The position numbers and the translations under genes were made by a program. The notes under the pieces are model-generated. The model had not been told where the DNA came from. It did no database searches and saw only the letters and a list, made by a program, of their open reading frames with translations. This document shows, in pieces, positions 20,271 through 32,300 of a stretch of DNA of 64,000 nt (position 1 is its first letter; each line of letters begins with the position of its first letter). This DNA comes from Takakia lepidozioides (Eukaryota; Streptophyta; Takakiopsida; Takakiales; Takakiaceae): the NCBI GenBank assembly GCA_030704615.1, contig CM060731.1:7938001-8002000 (forward strand), read 5' to 3'.

Positions 20271-22493
20271 GTGAGGTGTGCGACACATCATGCAAGAGAA
20301 CAAATTGGGCCGTCAAAGTACCTACCCGGTACATCAGCCAAAACTATTTGTGGGCCCATTAATGCATTCGGGGCAGGGGTAACGGAACCCTTTCTGAGTA
20401 CAGAAAAGAGGGATTTTTACCACATGTGCTGTCCTACTGGACATTCCAGGTGGGAATGTCCACAGAGGGGGGGTGGAATTAAAAAGTTACCTATGCAGGC
20501 AACAGCCAATCAGGAGCGAGAATTTCATGCAGGTGGTTCCCTCCAAGAAACAAGAACAAGAAATCGGAAGAGTTATGAGCGGAAGAGTCGGGGTGGCTCC
20601 GAATAGCCCGTGTCTCAACGGGAGGGGCAATCAAAGCTATAGCTTTGTAGCTATGGCGGATATAACGGATTACACGCTCGCTTTACTACTCACGCAGTGG
20701 CGCAAGGACGAACGAATTGAGAGTACAGTCTCTCTCACTCAATACTTGCAAGCCCCACAGGCTTACACGCTCTTACATGTTCCATTCTGTGCCAACCATA
20801 CCTTTATGCTCTGTGCCCTGCAAGCTTTTCTTCAGCTGTTTCAAACAAGGCCTTTTTGTTTGTCTATAATGAAGAGAGTGAGGGGAATGGAGGATATCAG
20901 GGTGAAGAGCACCACGATACTGCAGAAGCAAACAATTGCTACACCGTAGGCAGTGCAGCTGCTGAGGGAGTTGCGATTGGAGGGGCCGCTATGCAAGGAC
21001 TGGTCCTTGCATCATCGGCAGTATATGCTTCAATTTCTTCAAAACTTTGAGCCTAGGACGGGAGTAACCCAGGTGAGGGGAGTAGATATAGAAATTACTC
21101 CCCAGTACCTGCAGCAATTGTTCGAATTGCCATCGGGTCATGTGGATGTGGATGTGGATGAGCACAGGGCAAGATTGCAGATAGGGAATCTGTTCCAAGA
21201 AGGGAGTTTATTTAAGACTCATGGTTATGCTTGCTCCAAAGCCGAGTACCCAAGGCTCAGAGATGTTGGCCAAATACTGAACGTTCTGTTTGCCATGAAA
21301 CAGAACCAACAATATTTGAGCAGGTCATTCACAGAGGAGATACTGAAAGCCTTGCGAGGAGAGGATGTAGCTTGGGCAGAACAATGGTCTGGTGGAAGAG
21401 ATGAGGAGGTCACAGGGCACTGCTGCTAAGTCTCTGATCATCGTGTCTGGCCCAGTCATTGCTCAGATTATTCTTGACTCTTGCATACTTGCTGCGCGAA
21501 AACGTAAGGAGATGGGAGTGTTTGAGGCAGCAACCACTGCAATGGAGGAGTAGGGTTCTTCACATAGTGAGGGTGGACTGGCAGAGCAACACCAGTCTAA
21601 GAGACAGAAGAGGGGTATGACTGTAGTGGCGGATCCACTGGCTTCAAGAAAGCCGCAAGATGTTGTTTCCCAAGCTCTTGTACAGGATGGGGCACAGCAG
21701 CACAGAGGGCTGTTATTACTAAGAGCTCGATCTTTGGAGAGGGAAGAAGAAGTCACTTCGGTACCACAGCCATCACAGCCAGTTGAATCGGTTGTCTCAG
21801 AGGTACCTCAGTTAGTACATATTGTTCCACCAGAGCCTATTGCTCTAGAAAGAGAACGGTTCGACATTCCCACTACAGAGCAGGTCGTGGCAGAAATTGA
21901 GAAGGGTGACCTTCTCTATGAAAACTCTGGCTTGGGTAGGGAATCAGTGGTACCAGAGGTGCAGAGTCTGTCTAGGGAAATCCCTGCTGTGCATGTAATA
22001 CCCACACCTGTGACGGAGGTACCAGGGGTAGAATATAAGGACACTGCAGCACCTGTGGAGGATGAGGTGGTTTAGGAAGAGGATCTGGTGGGGAAATGAC
22101 CTGAATGGTTGGTGAAGCATCACTCTGTGGAGGATTAGAGAGAACAACAGCAAGTTCACCATGATGACCCCCAGCAGGCCATGCTTATGAGTTCCATAAG
22201 CAAGACACTCAATTTATTGGGCGCTTATGTGAAATCCCATGTTCCATCTACCCAATTGGCAGCTTTGAGGGAGGAACTCAGGAAGGAGTTTGAGACTTGA
22301 ATTGCCACTGAGTGTGCTAACAAGGTAGATGAGGAGATCAATCTCAAGTTACAGCAAGAGTTGGAGGACACAAAGGGTGCCTTGCAGTTGGCTAAGGGAC
22401 ATTTGATTGAAGTAGGTCTCGAGCAGGACCAGTTGCATGAAGCACATAAGCAACAGTTATACCCAATTGCAGGTAAAGCATGAGGGCAAGTTG
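20271..22493 (+). pseudogene. ORF3 of element 1, first part (interrupted by MULE A)
   Basis: Plus-strand frames at 20271-20606, 20473-20949, 20953-21429 and 21617-22075 follow the ORF3 order of element 2. They show a zinc-knuckle remnant (MCCPTGHSRWEC), the LLLTQWRKDERIE segment and MKRVRGMEDIRVKS, a TAG just after QTIATP, LHHRQYMLQFLQNF, FAMKQNQQYLSRSF, the PTTEQVVAEIEKGDLLYE linker and the start of the coiled coil. Stops and shifts at about 20949, 21405, 21552, 22073 and 22300 break it. The frame is cut at 22493 by the MULE and resumes at 36242. Confidence 0.72.
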
Positions 22494-22503
22494 CAAGAAG
22501 TGA
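22494..22503. repeat. 10-bp target duplication of MULE A, left
   Basis: CAAGAAGTGA precedes the terminal repeat at 22504 and recurs at 36232-36241. A 10-bp duplication is in the range known for Mutator-like elements (9-11 bp). Confidence 0.92.
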
Positions 22504-22548
22504 GGTTTGCTATTTCATGAGCATGAGCGGCATGAGCGGCATGAGCAG
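22504..22548. repeat. Left terminal repeat of MULE A with GGCATGAGC units
   Basis: TGCTATTTCATGAGC is followed by head-to-tail ATGAGC and GGCATGAGC units. The unit number varies between copies (two here, three in copy C). The inverted partner lies at 36193-36231. Confidence 0.88.
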
Positions 22549-22740
22549 AGTAGTAACACAATCGGTTTTCATGAGCAGAAGTACAAATTTCGAAAATAAA
22601 AAACAATAAAAAACAATAATTTAATGCAATGTGTCAGGAAAAACAAATATATTATTCGGCCCCTTGAAGGGAAAATTGCACTTTTGACAGTTGTGCTCAT
22701 GAAATTTCGTCTTCCGCTCATGCCAATTCCCAGCGACATG

Positions 22741-23110
22741 TGCAAATATGGCGCCGAATTTTGCGGTAATAGGGTCCGTAACCTGAAAAAACGGCGACGT
22801 ATTTCGCGGCAATAGGTCTATCTGGCGAAAAATGGTGCCGAATTCCGCGGCTATAGGTCCCCTCATGACAGGTAATTCGGCGCCATTTTTCCAGTGCATG
22901 TTCGGACTTAGCCAGTTTTCGGCCCAAAAAAGAGAAATTCGGCGCCATTTTTCCAGACACGGTACCAGTGCATGTTGGGACTTAGCCAGTTTTCGGCCCC
23001 AAAAAGAGAAATTCGGCGCCATTTTCCCAAACACAGGTACCAGTGCATGTTGGGACTTAGCGAGTTTTCGGCCCCAAAAAGAGAAATTCGGCGCCATTTT
23101 TCCAGAAATG
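22741..23110. repeat. 5' subterminal AATTCGGCGCC array, MULE A
   Basis: At least five occurrences of AATTCGGCGCCATTTT or its complement. The last three are in 75-bp units that also contain GGGACTTAGC and AGTTTTCGGCCC. The same two modules recur in the intron array at 32640-33625. The array lies between the terminal repeat and the 3' end of the transposase gene. Confidence 0.88.
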
Positions 23111-23260
23111 GCCCCACAACTGCTTCTGTTGGATCTCAGTTTGAATGGAATATTGCCTCATTCCAGGAGTTTTGGGGTGCATTTCATTACACTGCAAAAA
23201 AAAGTCTGATACAGCAAAATGCATTTGAAAATATCCATATGGAGGATTCCGTTTGCCCCA

Positions 23261-26200
23261 TCAATGATTTCTGGAATCCCTAAGGAGGAGTTTGTGCAGC
23301 TCATTCACGCTCAACGCCGGTGCATGAATAAAGTCATCAATAGTCACGTTCATCCTCAACCTCTTCAGGTAAATGTAATACAGATGCTTGCACGGATAAT
23401 ACTTCGAACCCTTCTTTGCTTCCATCAACGAGAAGTCCGTACAGTTGCAAGTCGGCTCCACTCCAATCGTAATTGTGTATACATCGTCGCGTACAGCCGA
23501 GCCGGCCGTTGCCATCCGATACACACGCCCAAGGCCGGGTGGGGGTACGTCCACGGAGCTCTGAATAGTGCAAGCCATCCCAAGAGCATTGGCAATCCGA
23601 GTCTCATTCAACTTGTTGGGAGGGTGTCGTCTCTTCACTCTTCCGAATCGCATTGTGGGATGTGCAGAATTGTCCAATCCGTCTCTACTGGACCGAGCAG
23701 TCTGCAATGGCTGGGTCTGAGGAACCGGAAATGCGTGGGCCGGGATGTCTGTGCGTTGCACCATTCGAAATCCTGCTGCAGATAGAGCATCCGCCTCATT
23801 CTGAGAGAGGCTGCAACCCGGTGCAACAGGCCAGACGCCCGGAGGCTCCGGCATTCCCTGAATCCCGTACTTGGGCTTGCCAAATATACAGGTCATTATG
23901 TCGTGCCTACAGAACCAAAATGTCTGCGTTGTGGCGTGAGCAAATGTGGGAGTCAAAAATATGCCGCTGAAACAAGGTGCAGGTACAGCACCGTGTGGGT
24001 TCCTCCGAATCATCTCACCACAGCGTGCTCTCGTATCCACCCGGATGGCGCAACACTTCCCTCGAAATGCCGGCAATGTCCTCGCAATTCTCCACTGTGA
24101 CTCCGACACTCTTGTCTCCACAATGGGAATGTTGTATTGCTTTACTACAGATGGCTCGTTATGTTGCCGGGGGACGCGCCCTGTGCTCAAAGGAGATTGC
24201 GATCTTGAACGTGCAGGACTTCCGGTGCTCGACAAGACCTCCTCGGACAACATCACCGGACCACGAGGGAGCGTGCGAATATTCTTGTCAGCTCGCCATG
24301 AATCCTCTTCTCCGCCAGGTGCCTCGTCAAGTCTTCGTCTCACGGGACGGGTATGAACATCTCCTTCCAAATGTTGGCCTCTTCGCAGCAATGGCGTGTC
24401 CCGAAGGCCCTCTCGCAAGGCCGCCGCCCACTTCCAAGGATTCTTCGATCTGGAGGCAGTCCGCATCAGCATTTCCTGCCTGTCCGGCCCCAAGCCCCAC
24501 TGTTTCCCTTTCAAGAACTCGTTGTACCTGCATTGCTGCATAATTGACCTCACAATGTCCTCCGTTGTGGCAGTGAGGATGTCCACCAGATGCGCCGCAG
24601 AGGAGGCACGCCAGGAAGAGTGCACTGATTCGGCCATGTTTGTCGTGGGCATGTCGGTGTCGGAGTCGAGACACATTTCCTGCACAAGCACATGTTGAGG
24701 TTACAAGCAAGTTACAAATATGGCCAAGAATAATATCCAACGGGACGCGAATTCGTGCAACTCACCTCCCGCATATAGTCGCCGAACTGGAGGAAACGAT
24801 AATGCCACCATGCTAGCCAACTGACCATTGCTCCTTCGTCTGATTTCCTTACAGCACCTGACGATGTCCACCAAGCCCGTATGCATGCAAACTGTGTCTC
24901 TGCATCATCCAAGGTGGGAGCGCGCTTCCACGCAAGGCACATGGAACGGTGCTCCTCTCTGAAATCTGGCGCCACGAGCCTGGTTGTGTACTGCGAAAGG
25001 CTCTGCAGAAAATGGAACCCACAAGATCTCTCCTTGCCTTCCATGGGAACATTGGGGTCTTGCCCGTACACCCTTCGGATGGCAGCCCAATTTGCTTGTG
25101 CGTTGTCCGCCATGAAACCACGGAAATTGGGAGGGGGCAATCCCGCCTTGGCCATCTGTTCGTTTATTCCCTGCCAAAGAAGCATCTCCGATTGTGTGTC
25201 CTCTCCTTTCATCTCACAAATAGCAATTGTCATTAGCATCTTGCAGTGGGTGTCGTAGACATGTGCACCCATTGTCACCCACTGGTGATTTGTAATTCGC
25301 TTGATATGGTCGAACATGACCCAACTGTTTGACAAGTTCCCACTCGTCATCCTGTCGACCAGTTCGACGCCACTGCCAGGTCCACACGTGGACATTTTGA
25401 ATACGAAACAACGATCTGCCTCAGTCCCTTGTCCTGGAAACCTACTTCCATGAATGTAGTCATATCCACATCGTCGCTTCACCTCCAGAATGGAGTGCAT
25501 ATCCGAGCCACGCCCAATTTTCTGTTTGCATGAGACAATGTGGTTTCGGACATTCGGTGAACATACGTGGGACACCGACTCCAGCAATGCCTCCATTTCC
25601 TTCTCCTCGAGAGGAACTCTATCGGAGCCGTCTTCCGACATAATTCTGGCCAATGCCATCTTATGGGCGGCTTGGAGCTGTATCTGTTTGGGTTTGGCAC
25701 CCGGTCTCAACTTAACCTCCTCCTGAACGAGCTGCTCTGCTTCGTGGGCAGCCTCCCGCGAGTTCCCCCTCGCCAATTTGTGACAATGGGAACCAACGTG
25801 TATGCAAGCTCGGGTGAGGTCAGGGAAACGGTGCAACACATAGAACTGCTTGGCATTACAAACAGACATGCAGTGTGGTGGTTCTTTGCAATGCGCACAC
25901 TTAAATGTGGAGTTCGGAACCTTCTCCTGAGCTCGAAATGGTTGGTGAGCTGTGCCTGTCCAATCGGTCTCGTTCCTGTGACCTCTGGATTTAAAGTGGA
26001 AGCAAGTTGGGGAGAAACACCGCAACACGCCCGCACAAACAACGTAGCGCACCCGCACACCATCAAGCATCTTCATGCTGGTGGTTTTGGTAACGCACCA
26101 AGGATGACCGTCATGTTTTCTATCCATATCTGTCAACATTCCGGACGCCCTCGAGTAGTCCGCCCAAGGAGGGAACTCAAAGAAGATATTACCGTCGACG

Positions 26201-26853
26201 TCAGCGGGAAGGCATGTAACCGATTTAATTGCGAACTTGCTGTAGTCCAGCCCGGCCAGCTCCGACCGGTGTCCCTCCAGGTGAAGCCCTCGCAGAATTT
26301 CTAGAATAGATCGAACTGCGGTGCTCGTGCTGGGAATATGACTCCCTCCTCCACTAACGTCCATTGAGGACTTGCCTGATCTCCAGGACGACCTCGGAAC
26401 TTCCATGACTTCGTCTGAGTCGGACAGGTTGTGAACAACCCGGTTCTCGGTCGTCTTCATGGATGGGTTCGGCGCTGGATTTACTTCGTTGCGGACTTCT
26501 CTCTTTGAGGTACCCACTCTCTGATTCGCGGATTGTTTCGTGGAAGGCGCCAGGATAGACGGTGCATTTGGCGGGCAAATGAAGTCCCCAACAGCCCTGT
26601 ATATGACGCTGTCCGATGGTGGAACTCGCCATTCCCTGCCATCGCCGAAATCATCGTGGAGCACAACAATACTCTCGACAACAAGGCCGTTTGAGTCCTT
26701 CCTTTCCTCCTCCAAAAAAACCGACCCCGGTTTCAGGTGGTATCGAACGCACAGATATTTCTCCATCACCCGGCAGGTGTCCCCTCTGCACGGAAATGAA
26801 GCTCTATGCTCGTGAGGAGGGCAGTACATTGTAGCGCTCGGGTTTTCCGCCAT
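23261..26853 (-). CDS. MULE-type transposase, two exons, SWIM finger (copy A)
   Basis: Start chosen at ATG 26853 (MAENPSATMYC, context cccATGG). The open frame extends further upstream but has no ATG there. Exon 1 runs 26853-24766 (696 codons), an 86-bp GT-AG intron 24765-24680 follows, and exon 2 runs 24679-23261 (472 codons), 1168 residues in all. A Cys/His-rich region (about residues 270-360; CAGVLRCFSPTC, FKCAHCKEPPHC) resembles MULE DNA-binding zinc domains. The DDE core shows VMFDHIKRI (Asp about 515), FMADNAQANW (Asp about 583), the C-x2-H insertion CGFH (about 611) and TNMAESVHSSW (Glu about 713), with the Glu in exon 2. SWIM finger CNC-x(n)-CKH lies at 1107-1128. It would cut and paste the element in the nucleus. 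All key residues are present and the frame is open, so it looks functional. It diverges from the second gene across the central block. Confidence 0.9.
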
Positions 26854-27080
26854 GGGAGATGTGCACACAAGACTGCCAGGATGGCGTGCGGGGAAGCTCC
26901 CTGGTAGAAGGGGGTGCAGCGATGGGAATGAATGCGATGCCGATTTGTCCGAGCGACGAAGCCTGATCCAAATCCAGGGAGCCAACTATCTCAAAAATCC
27001 ACAGTCAGAGTGTTAATGAACCTTGTCTCCGGACTGCGGCCCCTGGTCTTTGCGCAATAACTGCCAACGGTATGCAGTCA

Positions 27081-29145
27081 GAAAGTGGGGGGCCGTCCGG
27101 ATGATGACGGCTGAAGGGGAGAAGCCGGCACCGTGCCGTCACATTACTACCACCGAATGGAAATTCGGCACCCAATATCCAACAGAGGAAGCCCGGATGA
27201 AGTCGCCTCGGGCGCAGAGGCCGGAGTGTGTGCGACAGAGAACATCCCCTGGATGGAGATTCGGCGCCGAATTTCCATCCGGGCCCCCCAAAGGGAGTCG
27301 TGTCGGGGGGTCAGGCCGAAAACTGGACGGCATAAAAACATCCCCAGATGGAAAAACGGCGCCGAATTTCCATCCGGGGCGGTTCGGATGCAGTCGGGGA
27401 GGGGGGAGTGGCCTACACTTGGCCGTCACATTTCAACCCCCGGACGGAAATTTGGCACCGAATATCGAACAGGGGACGCCCGGATGAAGTCGCCTCGGGC
27501 GCAGAGGCCGGCGAGTGTGCGACAGAGAACATCCCCTGGACGGAGATTCGGCGCCGAATTTCCATCCGGGCCCCCCCAAAGGAAGTCTTGTCGGGGGGTC
27601 AGACCGAAAACTGGCCGACATAAAAACTTCCACAGATGGGAAAACGGCGCCGAATTTCAATTCGGGGCCGTTCCAATGCAGTCGGGGAGAAGGGAGAGGT
27701 CGGCACCTGGCCGTCATATTTCAAACCCCGGGACGGAAATTCGGCACCGAATATCCAACAGAGCGGCAAAGAGGCGGCACCTCTCCGACAGAGACCATCC
27801 CCCGGATGGAAATTCGGCGCCGAATTTCCATCCAGCAGGTCAGTGGAATCCCGGATGGATGGAGATTCGGCGCCGAATTTCCATCAAGCACGTCAGCCGA
27901 ATCCCGCATAAATGGAAATTCGGCGCCGAATTTCCATCCAGCAGGTAAGTCGGATCGGTGCCGTATGGATATTTGGCGCCGAATTTCCATTCGCCATGTA
28001 TTTCTGAGCCAGGAATTACCTTCTTGCAGGTAATTCCCAGATGAGAATAACCTTCGTGCAGGTAATTCCCAGATGAGAATTACCTTCGTGCAGGTAATTC
28101 GGCGATGAGAATTACCTTCCTGCAGGTAATTCCATTCGATGTGAATTCCGCGTCCAGAATTACCTCCACGAAGGTAATTCTCATCGCCGAATTACCTGCA
28201 CGAAGGTAATTCCACGCTCAGAAATACATGGCGAATGGAAATTCGGCGCCGAATATCCATTTGGCACCGATTCGAATTACCTGCAGGATGGAAATTTGGC
28301 GCCGAATTTCCATTTATGCGGGATTCCACTTACCTGCTGGATGGAAATTCGGCGCCGAATTTCCATTCATCCGGGATTCGAATTACCTGCAGGAGGGAAA
28401 TTCGGCGCCGAATTACCTGCTTGAGGGAAATTTGGCGCACCGCCCTACCTGCGCGGATGGAAATTCGGCGCCGGATTTCCATCCGCGCGCTTCCGAATTA
28501 CCTGCGTGAGGGAAATTTCCTGCGCCGCCCTAACTCCGCGGATGGAAATTCGGCGCCGGATTTCCATCCGCGCGCTTCCGAATTACCTGCATGAGGGAAA
28601 TTTCCACCGCCGCCCTACCTTCGCGGATGGAAATTCGGCGCCGGATTTCCGTCCGCGCGCTTCCGAATTACCTGCGTGAGGGAAATTTCCGGCGCCGCCC
28701 TAACTCCGCGGATGGAAATTCGGCGCCGGATTTCCGTCCGCGCGCTTCCGAATTACCTGCGTGAGGGAAATTTCCGGCGCCGCCCTAACTCCGCGGATGG
28801 AAATTCGGCGCCGGATTTCCATCCGCGCGCTTCCGAATTACCTGCATGAGGGAAATTTCCACCGCCGCCCTACCTCCGCGGATGGAAATTCGGCGCCGGA
28901 TTTCCATCCGCGCTCTTCCGAATTACCTGCGTGAGGGAAATTTCCGGCGCCGCCCTAACTCCGCGGATGGAAATTCGGCGCCGGATTTCCATCCGCGCGC
29001 TTCCGAATTACCTGCGTGAGGGAAATTTCCAGCGCCGGCCTTCCTCCGCGGATGGAAATTCGGCGCCGGATATCCATCCTGTTGCGCTCCGAATTACCTG
29101 CAGGATGGAAATCCGGCGCCGGATTTCCATCCTGCAGCGCTCCGA
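27081..29145. repeat. Central palindromic repeat block of MULE A
   Basis: About 2 kb between the two divergent genes, made almost wholly of repeats around the core palindrome AAATTCGGCGCCGAATTT. From left to right: two units of about 300 bp (27140-27740), a large inverted repeat (27835-28400), and an 85-bp tandem array (28491-29150). No credible gene; the open frames here are repeat artefacts. Copy C lacks exactly this block. Confidence 0.88.
27835..28400. repeat. Large inverted repeat at the centre of MULE A
   Basis: The sequence to the left of about 28140 (catccagcaggtaagtcgga, gccatgtatttctgagcc, ttcgtgcaggtaattc) reappears reverse-complemented to the right, up to about 28400. Arms are about 250-280 bp with a short spacer near 28140-28150. 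The inner part is made of smaller GAATTACCTNCNTGCAGG palindromes in units of about 35 bp. Confidence 0.82.
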
Positions 29146-29150
29146 ATTAC
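28491..29150. repeat. 85-bp tandem array, eight units
   Basis: The landmark ttccgaattacctgc recurs at 28491, 28576, 28661, 28746, 28831, 28916 and 29001, and in a diverged unit near 29087. Spacing is a constant 85 bp. Each unit holds GGAAATTCGGCGCCGGAT and a second GGCGCCG-type site. Confidence 0.93.
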
Positions 29151-29381
29151 CTCTACGTTGGAAATTCCGGGACTGTTTACGTCGATTTTCATCCGACATG
29201 GAGGGCTTCATCCGACATTTAATTGCGCAGTTGGGCAATAAATGTCGACGGCCGTCGGTTATTATTCGGGCTGGCGACGCATGGCTTCCTGGACACGTAC
29301 CCTAAATCTCATGCTAAACTTGGCTTAACATGGTATTCCAGGCATGTACCCCAAAAAAGGAGATCTTTTTGGCTGGGACTT

Positions 29382-32300
29382 ATGCCGCCTGAAGGGCGTG
29401 GCTCTCCTGAGAGAGACCTCACATCCAGACCGCGGCGGAAGTTGAAAGCTCTGTACTACGGACGACGGCCAATCTCTCGCATGGCCAAACTGAAGCTCCA
29501 GCAGGAGATTCCAGTGTCTTGCTCACAACCTGCGCCAACTGAAGCCGAGTACTCTCAGGCAAGCCACTTCTGCTTTCGGTTTGTTCGATTTATTTTTTGC
29601 TTTCGCTTTGTTTTTGCATCTTCATCCTGGCTTTGCTGTATGAGTGAACTTTAGATAGTTGAGTGAACCTTAGATTGTTTGCAATGCGTGTGCAAATCCG
29701 GCAGCTCTGGAGAAGGCTGCTTGTGCATGTCATTCTTAGGCAATGGTTGCATTTGTTTTCATTGTTGTTGCATGGCTCTCCATACTTCCTAAACTTGTTA
29801 TGTTTTCATTTTTGCTACATGATTGTTGCTATGGTGGTTGCGCTGCTCGTTGCGATGCTGTTTTTTGCACCGATGTTGGTTTTCACGATTTTTGTCAATG
29901 ACAGAGTGACGACGAGCCCGACACGCTGGTGGTATCATCGACAGCTCCAACTCATCGCATGTTTGAATCGCCCAACTTGGGGCGAGAGGGCAAACTTAAA
30001 CCTTTTGTTGGTGGACGGGAGGACTTGCAACGAGATTACGACAGAGTAGGCATTGGGGAGGTTGGTGCAGGCGGCATGGCAGGTGAAGGGCGTGAGGACA
30101 TGAGGACAGCAGATCCGGCAATGGAGGTTGTTCATGCACATGCAGTAGGGCCCGCCCACGCAAAGAAAAAGAAGAAAGCTAAGCACATGCAATCCCCGGC
30201 GAGAGAGCAGTCACGGGCTGCGGGGGGGGGGAGTGAGCAGTGCGCGCGAGGGTGTCAGTTCGCCTCAATCAAAGGTGGTCGTCCTGGAGGGCTCCCCTGC
30301 TGCTAGCCCTAGTAAGAAACAGAAAGCCCGTGAGAGGGCAAAAGAGAGGGCAAAAGAACAGACGAGACAGAATGCTAGCCAGGAGGAAAGACAAAAGGCA
30401 GCTGAAGAGGCCAGGGGTGCCCAAATGACAGATGCCAATGTAAGCGAGGGACCCACAGAGACGGTGGATCCCTACAAGACACCACAGAGAGGCAGTAGCA
30501 CACCGGTTAGACCATCGCGGGCAAGAGCAGCCCCCGCAATTACCCATACGGTGGAGAGTGGAGGAGAGGAAAGAACACCTGAAAGAGCACGGATTGTGCA
30601 AGTTCGAGGTGAAGCCAGGGAGAGGGCAGTAGAGACGACGAGAGTGCTGGAGGTGGTTTCGCAGGTGGCTGACCCTGTTGAGGAGGACGACATGGAGGTT
30701 TCTGACCAGGATGACATCCTCCCGGACATCCCCAGGCCCCAAACCCGGAGCATACAGGCTGGATTTGGCGGTCCTGGTGGGCTGCCGGAAAACCCCTCTG
30801 CAGCAGACGTCATGTCTGAGGCGGATATGAAGTTGGCCGCTGCCAAGATGTTGGAGGCAACCCACAGCAACATTGGCAGGGTGCTGGGGGGCATGGTGTA
30901 CCCGTACCCGCCAAGCTTCGAATTCCCCTTTGCCGCTTGGTGTCATTGCAGGTGGTGAGACCTGCCCTCCCAGGCGATATCGACAAGCTGAAATTCTCTT
31001 TCCGGGATGGATATCGAATGGGGTCTGCCGCCTTTTACGTTTCCATTGAGAACGACCACGGAGCTTCCCGTGCCCACACTTCCGATGAGGTGGACAAATG
31101 GGGTCCCCATTGGCAAACGCGAAATGAGGAGTTCGAGAGATCGATTGCTAGTGATCCTCTTTTCCAGCACATGTCCGGCAAGATGTTCTACGTGTGGGAC
31201 GGCAATCATCGCCTCCTGGCATGGATGGAGCACATTGCCCAAGCCCACCCCAACGATCTCGATTGGCATTTCGCCGTCGATTGTGTTGTGCTGAAGGTTG
31301 CGGGGCCCAAAGATCGCAGTCTTCTCAAAGCTGCAATGGCCGACATCAACTCGTAAGCTACAACCCCTCTCGCTTTTGGACTTTGAATTTGGAAGTCATT
31401 TCATTGCGAATCCTCATATATGATGAAAATTCCCATTTCAGTATTGTTTGATGGAAATGTGGCACTGCAGGGTGACTGAGAATGCCTTCATTGCCACCAA
31501 CTTGTCCCATATGCTCTTCCGAGTGAAGGATGTCGGGAAGCAGGGGGTGCAAGAGTTTGCCAATTCCCTCAGTGCCGACCTCCTGCGCAAGTCGGAGGCA
31601 AAGGCAGACAGAACCTGGTATAGGCTGAGCGTCGACGCCATGGTGGACTACATATTTCGGGTAAAGCTCCTGACAGTTTTGTTGAGCTAGTCTGTCTCTC
31701 CTCCCCCAATAGAAGAAATTGTGTTGAGCAGGATCTCTAATCTTATGTGCGCCTTTTCGACAGACGAAAATACAGCAGGATTTGGCACATGCGCGGAGGT
31801 TCTACATGGAGTCAGAGGAGAAGAATCCAACCCTCCCGGAACTCGAATCGTATGTCAAAGCTGCGGAGGTGAGGGCCCGCATAAAGTACAAGTCGCGGAT
31901 GGTAAAGTACGTGGCCATAGCTGATCCCGCCCTTGGTGCCGACTTTCTGGTGGAGGTGGGGAAGCACTACTCTCTCTCGCTCTTGAAGCCCACGATGACA
32001 TTGGAGAAGCTCCATCGTCTAGCCACATCCTGTGTGGATGCAACAGAAAAGGTGATACATTCTTAACCAAATTGTGGTGGCAACAACTCCTTTTTGTGGT
32101 GTTTGGCGCTTACGAATATGCTGGGTGGTTGGACAGACCCGGTGGCTCCAAATCTGGAATGGTTCCCAAAGTACCAGGGACATGTGGAGCTTCCCCAAAC
32201 CGGACAAACTCTCTGACCCCACATTCGACATGTGGATGAACCGCATGACATGGTGGTTTCAGGTACTTCCCCACGCTTCGTTTGGGCTTCTTACTCTAGT

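Noticed and set aside
23219-24543. Plus-strand frames of 188 codons opposite the transposase
   Set aside because: Antisense shadows of exon 2; they recur in copy C only because the transposase is conserved there.
23261-26985. KDZ/CMC or hAT assignment of the transposase
   Set aside because: The 10-bp target duplication, C-x2-H insertion after the second Asp, TNxAES block and SWIM finger fit MULE better.
28491-29150. CRISPR-like regular array
   Set aside because: The whole 85-bp unit is repeated with no unique spacers between short repeats, in a eukaryotic transposon context, with no cas genes.
27023-29305. Open frames in the central repeat block (up to 271 codons) as a gene
   Set aside because: They are translations of palindromic repeats (AEFPSG, RRRISI words in all frames and on both strands) and have no conserved counterpart in copy C.
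30943-31269. Antisense frame within the ParB-like exon as a separate protein
   Set aside because: No start context, splice support or recognisable motif; it mirrors the conserved sense strand.
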